From contig NZ_VFPP01000001.1 of assembly GCF_006716745.1 (NCBI RefSeq), forward strand, positions 1,674,001 through 1,738,000: a stretch of 64,000 nt of DNA. The letters run 5' to 3'. The stretch is from Saccharothrix saharensis (GTDB lineage: Bacteria > Actinomycetota > Actinomycetes > Mycobacteriales > Pseudonocardiaceae). Positions 27,550-37,708 of the stretch are shown here, one piece after another. A program made the translations under genes and the position numbers. The notes beneath the pieces are model-generated. The model made no database searches and was not told where the DNA came from. It worked only from the letters and a program-made list of their open reading frames with translations. The stretch's first letter is position 1. The number at the start of each line of letters is the position of its first letter.

Positions 27550-29829
27550 ATGGCGTTATCGGCGCACGTTGAGGTGTTCGCGCGCGCGCTCGGCGAGCTG
27601 AAGCGGCGCAGCGGGCGCAGCTTCCGGACGTTGGGCGAGCGCACCGGGCTGAGCAGTTCCGGGCTGCACCGCTACTGCCAGGGCCTCGCCGTGCCCGACC
27701 ACTTCGAGGTGGTGGCCCGGATCGCCCGCGCGTGCGGCGCGACGAAGGCCGAGCTGGTCGAGCTGCACCGGCTGTGGGCGATGGCCACGGCGGACACCGC
27801 GGGCCACGACGAGCCGGTGGCGCAGCAGCTGCCCGCTCCCCCGGCCCGCTTCGCCGGGCGCGAACGGGAGCTGGAGCACGTCACCTCCGCGCTCGCGGCC
27901 CAGCCCGCGGCCGTGGTGATCTCCGCGATCAGCGGCGCGGGAGGCATCGGCAAGACGTGGCTGGCGCTGCACTGGGCGCACCGCAACCTGCACCTGTTCC
28001 CGGACGGCCAGCTCCACGTCGACCTGCGCGGCTTCGACCCGACCGGCTCGCCGGTGCCGCCGGAAGCGGCCGTGCGCGGGTTCCTGGAGGCCATGGGGGT
28101 CGCGCCGGCCACCATCCCCGCCGACCCGCAGGCGCAGGCGGGCCTGTACCGCAGCGTGCTCGCCGGTCGGCGGATGCTGGTGGTGCTGGACAACGCCCGC
28201 GACACGGCCCAGGTCGTGCCGCTGCTGCCGGGCAGCCCCACGTGCACGGTGCTGATCACGAGCCGCCGCCGGCTGACCCGCCTGGTCACCGCGCACGGCG
28301 CCCGCCACGTCGACCTGGACGTGCTGCCGGACGGCGAGGCGCGCAACCTGCTGGCCCGCCACCTCGGCGCGGACCGGCTGGCCGCCGACCCGGGCGCGGT
28401 GGGCGAGCTGATCGGGTTCTGCGCGGGCCTGCCGCTGGCGCTGGGCATCGTGGCGGCCCGCGCGACGAGCCACCCCGAGTTCTCGCTGGCGGCGCTGGCC
28501 GACGAGCTGCGCGACCACGCGGGCCGGCTGGACGCGCTCAACATCGACGACGCCGAGGCCAACCTGCGGGCCGTGTTCTCCTGGTCCTACCGGGCGTTGG
28601 CCGAGCGCACGGCGACCGCGTTCGGGCTGCTGGGCCTCGCGCCGGGGCCGGACATCGGGCTGCCCGCCGCGGCGGCGCTGATCGGCACGTCCACCGCCGA
28701 GGCCAGGGTGCGACTGCGCGACCTGGAGGCGGAGAGCCTGGTGCAGGAGCACACGCCGGGCCGGTACCGGATGCACGACCTGGTGCGGCTGTACGCGGCC
28801 GAGCAGGCCGCGCGGGACCTGGCCGAGCCGGTGCGCCACGACGCGTCGACCCGGCTGCTGGACTTCTACCTGCACACCGCCTACTCCGGTGACCGGGTCC
28901 TGGACCCGTACCGGCCGCCGATCGTGATCGGCCGCCCGGTGGCCGGCGTGACGCCGCACCCGCTGCCCGACGTGGACCGCGCGGTGGCGTGGTTCGAGGT
29001 CGAGCACGCGAACCTGGTGGAGGCGCAGCACCTGGCCGCGCGGCACGGCCGGCACACGGCGACGTGGCGGCTCGGCTGGGCCCTGCACACGTTCCACTAC
29101 CGGCAGCGGCGCCGCCGGGACAACCTCGCCACGTGGCGGACCGCCGTCGCCGCGGTCGAGCACCTCGACGACCCGGGCGACCGGGCCCGCGCGCACCGGC
29201 GGCTCGGCGTGGCGCTGCTGGACGTGGGCGAGCACGACGACGGGTTGCGGCACCTGGACCGGGCGCTGGAGGGGTTCCACCGGGCCGGGGACGTCGCGGG
29301 CCAGGCGCGCACGCACGAGGCGTTCGCCGCCGCGTGGGACCAGCGGGGCGACAGCGCGCGGGCGCTGGAGCACGTTTACGAGGCGTTGGAGCTCTACCGG
29401 GGGCTGGCCGACCAGACCCGCGAGGCGAACATGCTCAACTCCGTCGGCTGGTACCACGCGGTCCTCGGTGACCTGAACCGTGCGGCGGAGTACTGCACGG
29501 CCGCGCTGGAGCTGCACCGGCGCATCGGTTACGCGGACGGCGAGGCGTACACGCTGAGCAGCGTCGGCCACATCGCCCACCGCACCGGCGACCACGCGCG
29601 GGCGGTGGAGCACTTCCGCGAGGCCATCGCCGTGCTGCGCAGGCTGGACGACCGCGGCGAGGAGGCGGACACGCTGGACCTGCTGGCGCAGGCGCACTCC
29701 GCGCTGGGGCAGCACGACCAGGCGCGGGAGGCCTGGTCGCAGGCGTTGGAGCTGTACCACGCGCAGCACCGCACCGCCGAGGCGCTGGAGGTCCGCTCAC
29801 GGCTGGCCGCGATCGACACGGTCGCCTGA
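27550..29829 (+). CDS. HTH - NB-ARC - TPR STAND-type signalling ATPase
   Basis: 759 residues. An N-terminal XRE-like HTH (residues 8-70, LGERTGLSSSGLHRYCQGLA) precedes an NB-ARC ATPase with P-loop SGAGGIGKTWLAL (about 127-139), Walker B-like RMLVVLDNARD, the CTVLITSRRR sensor and GLPLAL motif, and a winged-helix-like segment. C-terminal tetratricopeptide repeats (about 490-750) end the protein. Such STAND proteins act as ligand-gated switches; in actinomycetes they are often pathway regulators, elsewhere conflict or defence proteins. The HTH suggests DNA binding. ATG 27550 follows GAGGGGGCGGGG. The gene is convergent with a membrane-anchored solute-binding protein, with only 8 bases between stops. 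Confidence 0.9.
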   Translation: MALSAHVEVFARALGELKRRSGRSFRTLGERTGLSSSGLHRYCQGLAVPDHFEVVARIARACGATKAELVELHRLWAMATADTAGHDEPVAQQLPAPPARFAGRERELEHVTSALAAQPAAVVISAISGAGGIGKTWLALHWAHRNLHLFPDGQLHVDLRGFDPTGSPVPPEAAVRGFLEAMGVAPATIPADPQAQAGLYRSVLAGRRMLVVLDNARDTAQVVPLLPGSPTCTVLITSRRRLTRLVTAHGARHVDLDVLPDGEARNLLARHLGADRLAADPGAVGELIGFCAGLPLALGIVAARATSHPEFSLAALADELRDHAGRLDALNIDDAEANLRAVFSWSYRALAERTATAFGLLGLAPGPDIGLPAAAALIGTSTAEARVRLRDLEAESLVQEHTPGRYRMHDLVRLYAAEQAARDLAEPVRHDASTRLLDFYLHTAYSGDRVLDPYRPPIVIGRPVAGVTPHPLPDVDRAVAWFEVEHANLVEAQHLAARHGRHTATWRLGWALHTFHYRQRRRRDNLATWRTAVAAVEHLDDPGDRARAHRRLGVALLDVGEHDDGLRHLDRALEGFHRAGDVAGQARTHEAFAAAWDQRGDSARALEHVYEALELYRGLADQTREANMLNSVGWYHAVLGDLNRAAEYCTAALELHRRIGYADGEAYTLSSVGHIAHRTGDHARAVEHFREAIAVLRRLDDRGEEADTLDLLAQAHSALGQHDQAREAWSQALELYHAQHRTAEALEVRSRLAAIDTVA

Positions 29830-29837
29830 GCACGCGC

Positions 29838-31385
29838 TCACTGGTTGAGGATCTTCGCCAACCGCTGGAGCGTCTCCGGTTTCAGCCGCCCGCTGCGGTC
29901 GTTGATCGCTTCGGCGACGCCGTCGCGGAACACCTGGCTGAACTCCACGTAGTGCCGCGTCACGGGCCGCAGGCGGGCGGAGCTCAGGGCCGAGCGCAGT
30001 TCCTGCATGTCGCGCCGCTTGGCGTTGTCGTACGCGGACTGCCTGGTCGGGGCGAAGCCGCCGACCTCGGACAGGATCAGCTGGCTGGCGGCGCTGGTCA
30101 GGAAGTCGACCAGCGCCTGCGCGGCCCGCGGCTTGCCCGTGCCCGCCCGGATCGCCAGGTTCTGGCCGCCGAGCACGCCGGCGGTCGGCAGCGCGGCGAC
30201 GCCGAACCCGACCCGGTCGCGCAGCCCGTCGCGGGCGACCGGCCAGTTGCGCATGTAGAGCGTGCGCCCGTCGGCGAACGTCCGGACCGCCACGTCGTCC
30301 GTGGTCGACCGCGCCTCGGCGGTCACCACGACGCGGTCGTCGTGGGCGGCGGCGGCGAGCTCGCGCAGGCCGATCTCGTCACCTGCGCCGAGCTGCACGC
30401 TGGTCTTGTCCTCGTTCTGGGCGACGTCCCCGTTCTCCCCGAACGCCTTGCCGCCCGCCGCCCACATGGCCTCCAGCGCCATGACGGTGAGGATCTCCTC
30501 GTTGGCGAGCGGCGCCGCGTTCGCCGCGTCGACCTGGGGCGTGCCGGCCGCCGCTGCCGCCGCGTCCGCGCCGAAGTACTGCTCCCACTTCGTCGGTGGC
30601 TTGACCGCGAGCGGCAGGTCGGTGCGGTAGTACAGCAGGCCGACGTCGGTGTTGAGCGGCAGGCACCACAGCTTCCCCTCGTGGACGCACGTGCCGAACA
30701 CCTTGGGCACGAAGTCGTCCAGCCCCGCCAGGGTCGACCGGTCCAGCTCGCGGATGTAGCGCTCCTCCCGGAACTGCGCCATCCACACGAGGTCGAGGAC
30801 GTACACGTCGGCCTCGTGCGCGCCGTCGGGTTTGGCGTCGTTGACCATCCGGACGTTCTGCTGGTCGGGTTCGCCGGACACGAACACGACCTCGACCTGG
30901 TTGGCCGGGTGCAACTGGTTCCACAGCTTGATGAGCATCAAGCGCGGGTCGTTCGCGCTCTCGTCGAACGCCGTCATGACCACCAGCTTGCCCTCTTCGA
31001 GGCCGGTGTCGGGCGGTGGTGACGGCCTCAGGGCGACTCCGGCGGCGACGATCAGGGCCATCGTCAGCGCGATCCCGAGCCACTTGGTCTTCTCGCCCAG
31101 CCAGCCGCGGACGTCCCGGATCGTCTTGTCCAGCGAGCGGTTCGCCGACCCCGGGTCGCGCCAGACCTTCACGATCCCGGCCAGCATCAGGTTGACGTAG
31201 ACGCCCGAGAACAGCACCAGCACCGCGCTGAGCACACCGCGCGTCACCGAGCCGGCCGTCCAGGACTCGTCCACCTCGGTGACCAGGATGGTGGACACCA
31301 TGGTCACGGCGACGCCGACGAGCAGCATGATCGCTATGAGCACCAAGCGAAATCGGGGACTCCAGTGTCCCCCCGGTTCCGACAT
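29838..31385 (-). CDS. Membrane-anchored extracellular solute-binding protein (ABC-type SBP fold)
   Basis: 515 residues. Three hydrophobic segments lie near the N-terminus (LVLIAIMLLVGVAVTMVST, LSAVLVLFSGVYVNLML, WLGIALTMALIVAAGVAL). A family 1 sugar-type SBP domain of about 380 residues follows: DVYVLDLVWMAQF, LWCLPLNTDVGLLYYRTDL, FADGRTLYMRNWPVA and LTSAASQLILSEVGGFAPTR. Normal SBPs are lipoproteins with an adjacent permease; this one has a multi-helix anchor, no lipobox, and no ABC genes nearby, so a sensing role is more likely than transport. The ATG at 31385 follows GGGGGTGGGG; a GTG at 31391 is possible. Confidence 0.85.
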   Translation of the reverse strand: MSEPGGHWSPRFRLVLIAIMLLVGVAVTMVSTILVTEVDESWTAGSVTRGVLSAVLVLFSGVYVNLMLAGIVKVWRDPGSANRSLDKTIRDVRGWLGEKTKWLGIALTMALIVAAGVALRPSPPPDTGLEEGKLVVMTAFDESANDPRLMLIKLWNQLHPANQVEVVFVSGEPDQQNVRMVNDAKPDGAHEADVYVLDLVWMAQFREERYIRELDRSTLAGLDDFVPKVFGTCVHEGKLWCLPLNTDVGLLYYRTDLPLAVKPPTKWEQYFGADAAAAAAGTPQVDAANAAPLANEEILTVMALEAMWAAGGKAFGENGDVAQNEDKTSVQLGAGDEIGLRELAAAAHDDRVVVTAEARSTTDDVAVRTFADGRTLYMRNWPVARDGLRDRVGFGVAALPTAGVLGGQNLAIRAGTGKPRAAQALVDFLTSAASQLILSEVGGFAPTRQSAYDNAKRRDMQELRSALSSARLRPVTRHYVEFSQVFRDGVAEAINDRSGRLKPETLQRLAKILNQ

Positions 31386-31490
31386 CCCCACCCCCTAGCA
31401 GGACGCGATGAGTCACGTAACACCGGCCCGACAGGGCATGTCAATCCGCTCAACGGCGCGGAAGAACCCGCTGCTGCCGCACTATTGCGG

Positions 31491-32561
31491 TCAGGCGCGG
31501 AGAGCGGTACGCGTGCCGCGCGCGATCTCCAGGTCCTCGCGGGCCGTGACGACGAGGGTCCTGACCCCCGAGTCCGGGGCGGTGATGTCGGTGTCGCCGT
31601 CGGCGTGGTCGTTGCGGTCCGGGTCGACCGCGACACCGAGGAACGCCAACCGTTGCGCGGCACGGCGGCGCACGGTGGCCGACTTCTCGCCGACACCGCC
31701 GGTGAACGCGAGGACGTCCAGCCCGCCCAGCGCGGCGGCCATCGCGGCGACACCGCCGACCAGCCGGTGGGTGTAGACGTCCAGGGCCAGCACGGCGTCC
31801 GGGTCTCCCCCGGCCGCCGCCGCGTCGATTTCCCGCAGATCGCCCGTCCCGGCCAGCGCGGTGAGCCCGGACTCCTCCTCCAACGCGGTCGCGACCTCGT
31901 GCGGCGACAGCTCCTCGTGCTCCTCCAGCCACAGCACCAGACCCGGGTCGACGGTGCCCGACCTGGTCGCCATCACCAGCCCTTCCAACGGGGTGAAGCC
32001 CATGGTGGTGTCGACGCTGCGGCCGTCGCGGATCGCCGCCAGGGACGCCCCCGCGCCCAGGTGGCAGGTGACGAGCCGCGCGCCGGGCGACACGAGTTCG
32101 GCGACCCGCCGCGCGCAGTGGGCGTGGGACAGGCCGTGGAAGCCGTAACGGCGGATCGCGTACCGGTCGCGCCACCGCCGCGGCACGGCGTAGGTGGCCG
32201 CCGCCGCGGGGATGGTGGTGTGGAACGCGGTGTCGAAGCACGCGACGGCGGGCACGTCGGGCAGCAGCCGGTGCACCGCGTCCAGTCCCGCCAACGACTT
32301 CGGCTGGTGCAGCGGCGCGAGCGCGGTCAGGTCGACCAGCGCCTGGCGCACCAGGTCGTCCAGCACGACGGGGTCGGTGAACCGGGTGCCGCCGTGCACC
32401 ACGCGGTGGCCCACGGCGTCCGGTGTCGGCCAGTCCGCCAGCACGTCGCCGAGCCGGTCGGGGTCGGGCTCGACGTCGGCGGTGCGCTCCACCTCGTCGT
32501 CCGCCGCCAGGAGCCGCAGCTTCAGGCTGGACGAGCCCGCGTTGACCACCAGGACCCGCAC
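31491..32561 (-). CDS. ackA: Acetate kinase
   Basis: 356 residues of the acetokinase family. The signature VLVVNAGSSSLK is at the N-terminus; the second signature region (VGHRVVHGG), the adenosine-site ATCHLGAGASLAAI-like segment (here VTCHLGAGASLAAI) and GGVGEKSATVR are intact. It makes ATP and acetate from acetyl phosphate. GTG start. It follows phosphoketolase with one base between stop and start, so the two enzymes form a phosphoketolase-acetate kinase route yielding ATP from pentose or fructose phosphates. It is slightly shorter than the usual 395-400 residues. Confidence 0.95.
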   Translation of the reverse strand: MRVLVVNAGSSSLKLRLLAADDEVERTADVEPDPDRLGDVLADWPTPDAVGHRVVHGGTRFTDPVVLDDLVRQALVDLTALAPLHQPKSLAGLDAVHRLLPDVPAVACFDTAFHTTIPAAAATYAVPRRWRDRYAIRRYGFHGLSHAHCARRVAELVSPGARLVTCHLGAGASLAAIRDGRSVDTTMGFTPLEGLVMATRSGTVDPGLVLWLEEHEELSPHEVATALEEESGLTALAGTGDLREIDAAAAGGDPDAVLALDVYTHRLVGGVAAMAAALGGLDVLAFTGGVGEKSATVRRRAAQRLAFLGVAVDPDRNDHADGDTDITAPDSGVRTLVVTAREDLEIARGTRTALRA

Positions 32562-32562
32562 G

Positions 32563-34896
32563 TCAGCTCCACGTCCACCCGGCGATGGCCGGGTCGTCCT
32601 CGCCGTGCTCGCGGGTGTGCTGGAGCGCGGCGAGCCGGGCGTCGGCCATGCGCTGCCGCAACGACGCCGCCGCCCCGCCGAGCGACGGCACGCGGTCGAT
32701 CACGTCCATCACCAGGTGGAACCGGTCCAGGTCGTTGAGCATCACCATGTCGAACGGCGTGGTCGTCGTGCCCTCCTCCTTGTAGCCGCGCACGTGCAGG
32801 TTGACGTGGTTGGTGCGACGGTAGGTGAGGCGGTGGATGAGCCACGGGTAGCCGTGGAACGCGAAGATCACCGGCTTGTCCGCGGTGAACAGCGCGTCGA
32901 AGTCGCGGTCGGGCAGGCCGTGCGGGTGCTCGGTGTCCGGTTGCAGGCGCATGAGGTCGACCACGTTGACCACGCGCACCTTCAGGTCGGGCAGGTGCTC
33001 GCGCAGCAGCTTCGCCGCGGCGAGCGTCTCCAGCGTCGGGATGTCGCCCGCGCACGCCAGCACCACGTCCGGCTCACCCTCGGTCGTGCCCGCCCAGTCC
33101 CAGATGCCCAGGCCGCGCGTGCAGTGGGCGATCGCGTCCGGCATGTCCAGGTAGGTCAGCGCGGGCTGCTTGCCCGCCACGATCACGTTCACGTAGTGCC
33201 TGCTGCGCAGGCAGTGGTCCGCGACCGACAGCAGCGTGTTGGTGTCGGGCGGCAGGTAGACGCGGACGATCTCGGCCTTCTTGTTCACCACGTGGTCCAG
33301 GAAGCCGGGGTCCTGGTGGCTGAACCCGTTGTGGTCCTGGCGCCACACGTGCGAGGACAGCAGGTAGTTCAACGACGCCAGCGGCGCGCGCCACGGGATC
33401 TTCCGCGTCGTCTTGAGCCACTTGGCGTGCTGGTTGAGCATCGAGTCGACGATGTGGATGAACGCCTCGTAGCTGGTGAACAGACCGTGCCTGCCGGTGA
33501 GCAGGTAACCCTCCAGCCAGCCCTGGCACAGGTGCTCCGACAGCACCTCCAGCACCCGGCCGTCCGGGGTCAGGTGGTCGTCGCCGGGTTCGGTGCCGGC
33601 GGCCCACTTGCGGCCCGTGACGTCGAACAGCGCCGAAAGCCGGTTGGACGCCACCTCGTCCGGGCCCATCACCAGGAAGTTGTCCGGGTTGCGGCGCACC
33701 ACGTCCCGCAGGAACCCGCCGAGCACCTGGGTCGCCTCGCTGCTCTCGGCGGCGGGCCGCTCGACGGGCACGGCGTGGTCGCGGAAGTCGGGCATCCGCA
33801 GGTCGCGCAGCAGCCGCCCGCCGTTGGTGTGGGGGTTGGCGCTCATCCGCCGGTCGCCGGTCGGCGGCAGGGCGCGCAGCTCGGGCACGAGCCTCCCGGC
33901 GTCGTCGAACAGCTCCTCGGGCCGGTAGCCGCGCAGCCACTGCTCCAGTTGCGCGCGGTGGGCGGCGTCGGTGCGGGTGGCCGCCAGCGGGACCTGGTGG
34001 GCGCGGAACGTGCCTTCGACCTGACGACCGTCCACTTCGCGCGGCCCGGTCCAGCCCTTCGGGGTGCGCAGCACGATCATCGGCCACGGCGGGCGTCGCC
34101 TCGACTGCTTCATCTCCGCGATCTGGTCGAGCACGGTGTCCAATGTGGAGGCGAGCTGTTCGTGCACGGCCTTGGGCTCGTCACCGACGACGAAGTGCGG
34201 TGTGTGGCCGTAGCCGCGCAGCAACGCGGCCAGTTCGTCGTCCGGGATGCGCGCCAGCACGGTCGGGTTGGCGATCTTGTAGCCGTTGAGGTGCAGCACG
34301 GGCAGCACCACGCCGTCCCGGGCGGGGTCGAGGAACTTGTTCGAGTGCCAACTGGCGGCCAACGGCCCGGTCTCCGCCTCGCCGTCCCCGACCACGCACA
34401 ACGCCAGCAGGTCCGGGTTGTCGAACACCGCGCCGTACGCGTGCAGGAGGGCGTAGCCGAGCTCGCCGCCCTCGTGGATCGAGCCGGGGGTCTCCGGTGC
34501 GACGTGGCTCGGGATGCCGCCGGGGAAGGAGAACTGGCGGAACAACGCGCGCAGGCCGTCCAGGTCCTCCCCGATGCCCGAGTACACCTCGCTGTAGGTG
34601 CCTTCGAGGTAGGCGTTCGCGACGAGCCCGGGGCCGCCGTGGCCGGGGCCGGTGACGTAGAGGGCGTTGAGGTCGCGCCGCCGGATGGCGCGGTTCATGT
34701 GCGCGTAGAGCAGGTTCAGGCCGGGGGTCGTGCCCCAGTGGCCGAGCAGGCGCGGCTTGACGTGCCCCGGGAGCAGGGGTTCGCGCAGCAGCGGGTTGTC
34801 GAGCAGGTAGATCTGCCCGACGGAGAGGTAGTTGGCCGCGCGCCAGTAGGCGTCCAGCAGGTCCAGGTCGTCCGCGGGGTGCTCGGTGGACGGCAT
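32563..34896 (-). CDS. xfp: Xylulose-5-phosphate/fructose-6-phosphate phosphoketolase
   Basis: 777 residues, full length for the family. TPP-dependent cleavage of xylulose 5-phosphate (and often fructose 6-phosphate) gives acetyl phosphate. The family signature [15 protein letters not shown], the TPP-binding [13 protein letters not shown] region, [19 protein letters not shown] and the C-terminal [19 protein letters not shown] are all present. Upstream, TAGCGT ends 6 bases before the ATG, so the message is probably leaderless. Acetyl phosphate is passed to the coupled acetate kinase. No other pentose-phosphate genes are adjacent. Confidence 0.97.
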   Translation of the reverse strand: MPSTEHPADDLDLLDAYWRAANYLSVGQIYLLDNPLLREPLLPGHVKPRLLGHWGTTPGLNLLYAHMNRAIRRRDLNALYVTGPGHGGPGLVANAYLEGTYSEVYSGIGEDLDGLRALFRQFSFPGGIPSHVAPETPGSIHEGGELGYALLHAYGAVFDNPDLLALCVVGDGEAETGPLAASWHSNKFLDPARDGVVLPVLHLNGYKIANPTVLARIPDDELAALLRGYGHTPHFVVGDEPKAVHEQLASTLDTVLDQIAEMKQSRRRPPWPMIVLRTPKGWTGPREVDGRQVEGTFRAHQVPLAATRTDAAHRAQLEQWLRGYRPEELFDDAGRLVPELRALPPTGDRRMSANPHTNGGRLLRDLRMPDFRDHAVPVERPAAESSEATQVLGGFLRDVVRRNPDNFLVMGPDEVASNRLSALFDVTGRKWAAGTEPGDDHLTPDGRVLEVLSEHLCQGWLEGYLLTGRHGLFTSYEAFIHIVDSMLNQHAKWLKTTRKIPWRAPLASLNYLLSSHVWRQDHNGFSHQDPGFLDHVVNKKAEIVRVYLPPDTNTLLSVADHCLRSRHYVNVIVAGKQPALTYLDMPDAIAHCTRGLGIWDWAGTTEGEPDVVLACAGDIPTLETLAAAKLLREHLPDLKVRVVNVVDLMRLQPDTEHPHGLPDRDFDALFTADKPVIFAFHGYPWLIHRLTYRRTNHVNLHVRGYKEEGTTTTPFDMVMLNDLDRFHLVMDVIDRVPSLGGAAASLRQRMADARLAALQHTREHGEDDPAIAGWTWS

Positions 34897-34902
34897 GTCC
34901 CG

Positions 34903-34908
34903 ACGCTA
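34903..34908 (-). promoter_or_regulatory. TANNNT -10 box of xfp (leaderless)
   Basis: TAGCGT on the minus strand ends 6 bases before the xfp ATG; no ribosome binding site is present. Confidence 0.5.
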
Positions 34909-35019
34909 GCCGTGATCACCGGGGTCCGAAACTCGAGCGCTGTCGCCACACGGTCGGGTGAACGGCGCTGTCGCGGGATCGCCGGTGGTCGTGCTGTCCA
35001 CCGCCGGGCGAAGCCCGGC

Positions 35020-35166
35020 TCGTGGCGGGAGCCGCTCGACTCCGGGGCAACCGACATCGTCACCGAACGCGGTGACGAAGGCGTGCCGCGGATCAAGGAC
35101 CTCACCGACGGGCTCGGCGCGCACTCGGTGATCGAGGCGGTCCGCACGCAGGAGTCGATGGTGCGG
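35020..35166 (+). pseudogene. Zinc-type alcohol dehydrogenase fragment
   Basis: A 40-50 codon piece reads GATDIVTERGDEGVPRIKDL then TDGLGAHSVIEAVRTQESM, the Rossmann-domain stretch of zinc-binding MDR dehydrogenases around the GADxV...GxGAxxVxEAVG motif. The segments before and after are missing and no start exists. It lies in the 440-base gap between divergent xfp and the P-type ATPase gene, which otherwise shows only promoter-type sequence. Confidence 0.65.
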
Positions 35167-35336
35167 GTTAGCCCACCTGCACGGCGGCCCGCGCCCGTGC
35201 GCCGCTTCCCGCCCGAGCCGGTCGACCCGATCCGCGACCGGCGGATCGACCCGGGCCGCGTCGTCGACCCACCCTGCCGCTGGACCGGGCGGGCGGGAAC
35301 CGGCGCGGCGGGTGACGATGGGCGCGGGAGGTGCCT

Positions 35337-37688
35337 GTGTCCGAGGTCGCCGGCGTGCGGGTGGAGCGGGCGGCGGGGTTGACCGCGGCGGAGGTCGCGC
35401 GGCGCGTCGCCGAGGGGCGGACGAACGCCGTCCGGTCCCGCACGAGCCGCAGCACGGGCCAGATCGTCCGGGCGAACGTGATCACGCCGTTCAACGGGCT
35501 GCTGACCGCGTTGTTCCTGGTCATCCTGGCCACCGGGCGCTGGCAGAACGGCCTGTTCGGGCTGGTCGTGGTGGCCAACACGGCCATCGGCGTGGTGCAG
35601 GAGCTGCGGGCCAAGCGCACCCTGGACCGGCTCGCCGTGCTCAACGCGCCGCGCGCCCGGGTGACGCGCGACGGGGTGACGTCCGAGGTCGACGTGGGCG
35701 ACGTGGTGGCCGACGACCTGGTCACCGTCCGCGCCGGTGACCAGGTCGTGGCCGACGGCCCGGTCACCGCGGCCGACGGCCTGGAGGTGGACGAGTCGCT
35801 GCTGACCGGCGAGTCCGAGCCCGTGCACAAGGCCGTCGGCGACGACGTGCGGTCGGGGTCGATCGTGGTCGCCGGGTCGGGCCGGTTCACGGCGACGGCG
35901 GTCGGCGCGGACGCCTACGCGACCCGGCTCACCGCCGAGGCACGCCGGTTCACCGCGGTGCGGTCGGAGCTGGTCGCGGGCACGAACAAGCTGCTGCGCT
36001 GGATCTCGCTGATGATGCTGGTGGTCGGCCCGCTGCTGCTGTGGAGCCAACTGCGCAGCCCCGACACCGACGACTGGCAGGAGGCGATGACCGGCGCGGT
36101 CGCGGCGCTGGTCGGCATGGTCCCCGAGGGGCTGGTCCTGCTCACCAGCCTGGCGTTCATGCTCGCCGCGGTGGCCCTGGCGCGCAGGCAGACCCTGGTG
36201 CAGGAGCTGCCGGCGGTGGAGGTGCTGGCCCGCGTCGACGTCGTGTGCCTCGACAAGACGGGCACGCTCACCCACGGCGACATCGTGTTCGACCGGCTCG
36301 TGGCCGACGAACCGCAGGACGACGTGCGCGCCGCGCTCGCCCTGCTGGCCACCGCGCCCGACGCGAACGCCACGTCCACCGCGCTGGCCGAGGAGTTCTC
36401 CTCCACCGCCTGGCGGCGCACGGGCGGCGTGCCGTTCTCGTCGGCCCGCAAGTGGTCCTCGGTGGACACCGACGGGCACGGCACGTGGGTGCTCGGCGCG
36501 CCGGAGATGGTGTTCCCCGAGGGTGGGCCGCTGTCCGACCGGGCCGCCGACCTGGCCGCGCAGGGCAAGCGCGTGCTGGTGCTCGCCTCGGCCCGCTCCC
36601 CCGGTGACGGCACCTCGCTGCCCGCCGGCCTCACCGGGCGCGCGCTGGTGGTGCTCGCCGAGCGGATCCGCGACGACGCCGCCGACACGCTGCGGTACTT
36701 CGCCGAGCAGGGCGTGGCGCTGCGGGTGATCTCCGGCGACAACCCGCGCACGGTCGGCGCGGTGGCCGTGGCGGTCGGCGTGCCCGGCATCTCGGCGGCG
36801 GGCGAGGCCGTGGACGCCCGCACGCTGCCCGACGACCCGGACGCGCTCGCCGACGTGCTGGAGGCGTCCGCCGTGTACGGGCGGGTCACGCCGCAGCAGA
36901 AGCGGGCGATGGTGGGCGCGTTGCAGCGGCGCGGGCACGTGGTGGCGATGACCGGTGACGGCGTCAACGACGCGATGGCGTTGAAGGACGCCGACATCGG
37001 CGTGGCGATGGGCAACGGCGCGGCCGCGACCCGGGCCGTGGCGCAGCTCGTGCTGCTGGACAGCCGGTTCGCGCACCTGCCGGACGTCGTCGCGGAGGGG
37101 CGGCGGGTGATCGCCAACATCGAGCGGGCGGCGAACCTGTTCCTGGTGAAGAACGCGTACTCGCTGGTGCTGGCGCTGGTCGTGCTGGTGAGCGGGATCG
37201 CCTACCCGCTGGCACCCATCCAGCTGACCATGATCTCGGCGCTGACCATCGGCATCCCGGGCTTCGTGCTGGCCCTCGGCCCGAACCGGCGGCGTTACGT
37301 GCCGGGGTTCCTGGGGCGCGTGCTGCGGCTGGCCGTGCCGACGGGCCTGGTGATCGGCCTGGCCGCGTTCGGCGGCGACCTGGTGATCCGCGCGCTCGAC
37401 CCGGCGGGCGGGCGGGTGGCCGGCCAGACGGTGGCGACGGTCGTCGTGCTGGTGGCGTCGTTGTGGACGTTGTCGCTGCTCGCGCGACCGTTGACGGGCT
37501 GGAAGGCGGCTCTGCTGGCCGGTCTGGCGACGGCGGCGGCCGTGGTCCTGGCCGTGCCGCTGCTGGCCACCGACGTGTTCCTGCTGGCCGTGACACCGCA
37601 CCGGCTGCTGGTGGGCCTGGCGGTGGGCGTGGTGGCGGCGGCACTGGTCGAACTCGTCGGCCGCTTCGTCCCGGTGCGCGGCGACTGA
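35337..37688 (+). CDS. CtpE-like cation-translocating P-type ATPase
   Basis: 783 residues. The A-domain LTGES is in DESLLTGESEPVHK. The phosphorylated Asp306 is in VVCLDKTGTLTHGD, and the hinge motif is VVAMTGDGVNDAMALKDADI. The M4 motif region is GMVPEGLVLLTSLAFMLAAV, which matches mycobacterial CtpE (implicated in calcium uptake) rather than heavy-metal or K+ ATPases. About eight to ten transmembrane helices are present; there is no N-terminal metal-binding domain. GTG 35337 is favoured by GGAGG at 35327-35331; a GTG at 35331 overlaps that site. Substrate remains inference. Confidence 0.9.
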   Translation: MSEVAGVRVERAAGLTAAEVARRVAEGRTNAVRSRTSRSTGQIVRANVITPFNGLLTALFLVILATGRWQNGLFGLVVVANTAIGVVQELRAKRTLDRLAVLNAPRARVTRDGVTSEVDVGDVVADDLVTVRAGDQVVADGPVTAADGLEVDESLLTGESEPVHKAVGDDVRSGSIVVAGSGRFTATAVGADAYATRLTAEARRFTAVRSELVAGTNKLLRWISLMMLVVGPLLLWSQLRSPDTDDWQEAMTGAVAALVGMVPEGLVLLTSLAFMLAAVALARRQTLVQELPAVEVLARVDVVCLDKTGTLTHGDIVFDRLVADEPQDDVRAALALLATAPDANATSTALAEEFSSTAWRRTGGVPFSSARKWSSVDTDGHGTWVLGAPEMVFPEGGPLSDRAADLAAQGKRVLVLASARSPGDGTSLPAGLTGRALVVLAERIRDDAADTLRYFAEQGVALRVISGDNPRTVGAVAVAVGVPGISAAGEAVDARTLPDDPDALADVLEASAVYGRVTPQQKRAMVGALQRRGHVVAMTGDGVNDAMALKDADIGVAMGNGAAATRAVAQLVLLDSRFAHLPDVVAEGRRVIANIERAANLFLVKNAYSLVLALVVLVSGIAYPLAPIQLTMISALTIGIPGFVLALGPNRRRYVPGFLGRVLRLAVPTGLVIGLAAFGGDLVIRALDPAGGRVAGQTVATVVVLVASLWTLSLLARPLTGWKAALLAGLATAAAVVLAVPLLATDVFLLAVTPHRLLVGLAVGVVAAALVELVGRFVPVRGD

Positions 37689-37708
37689 TCGAACGCGGCG
37701 ACCCGGCG

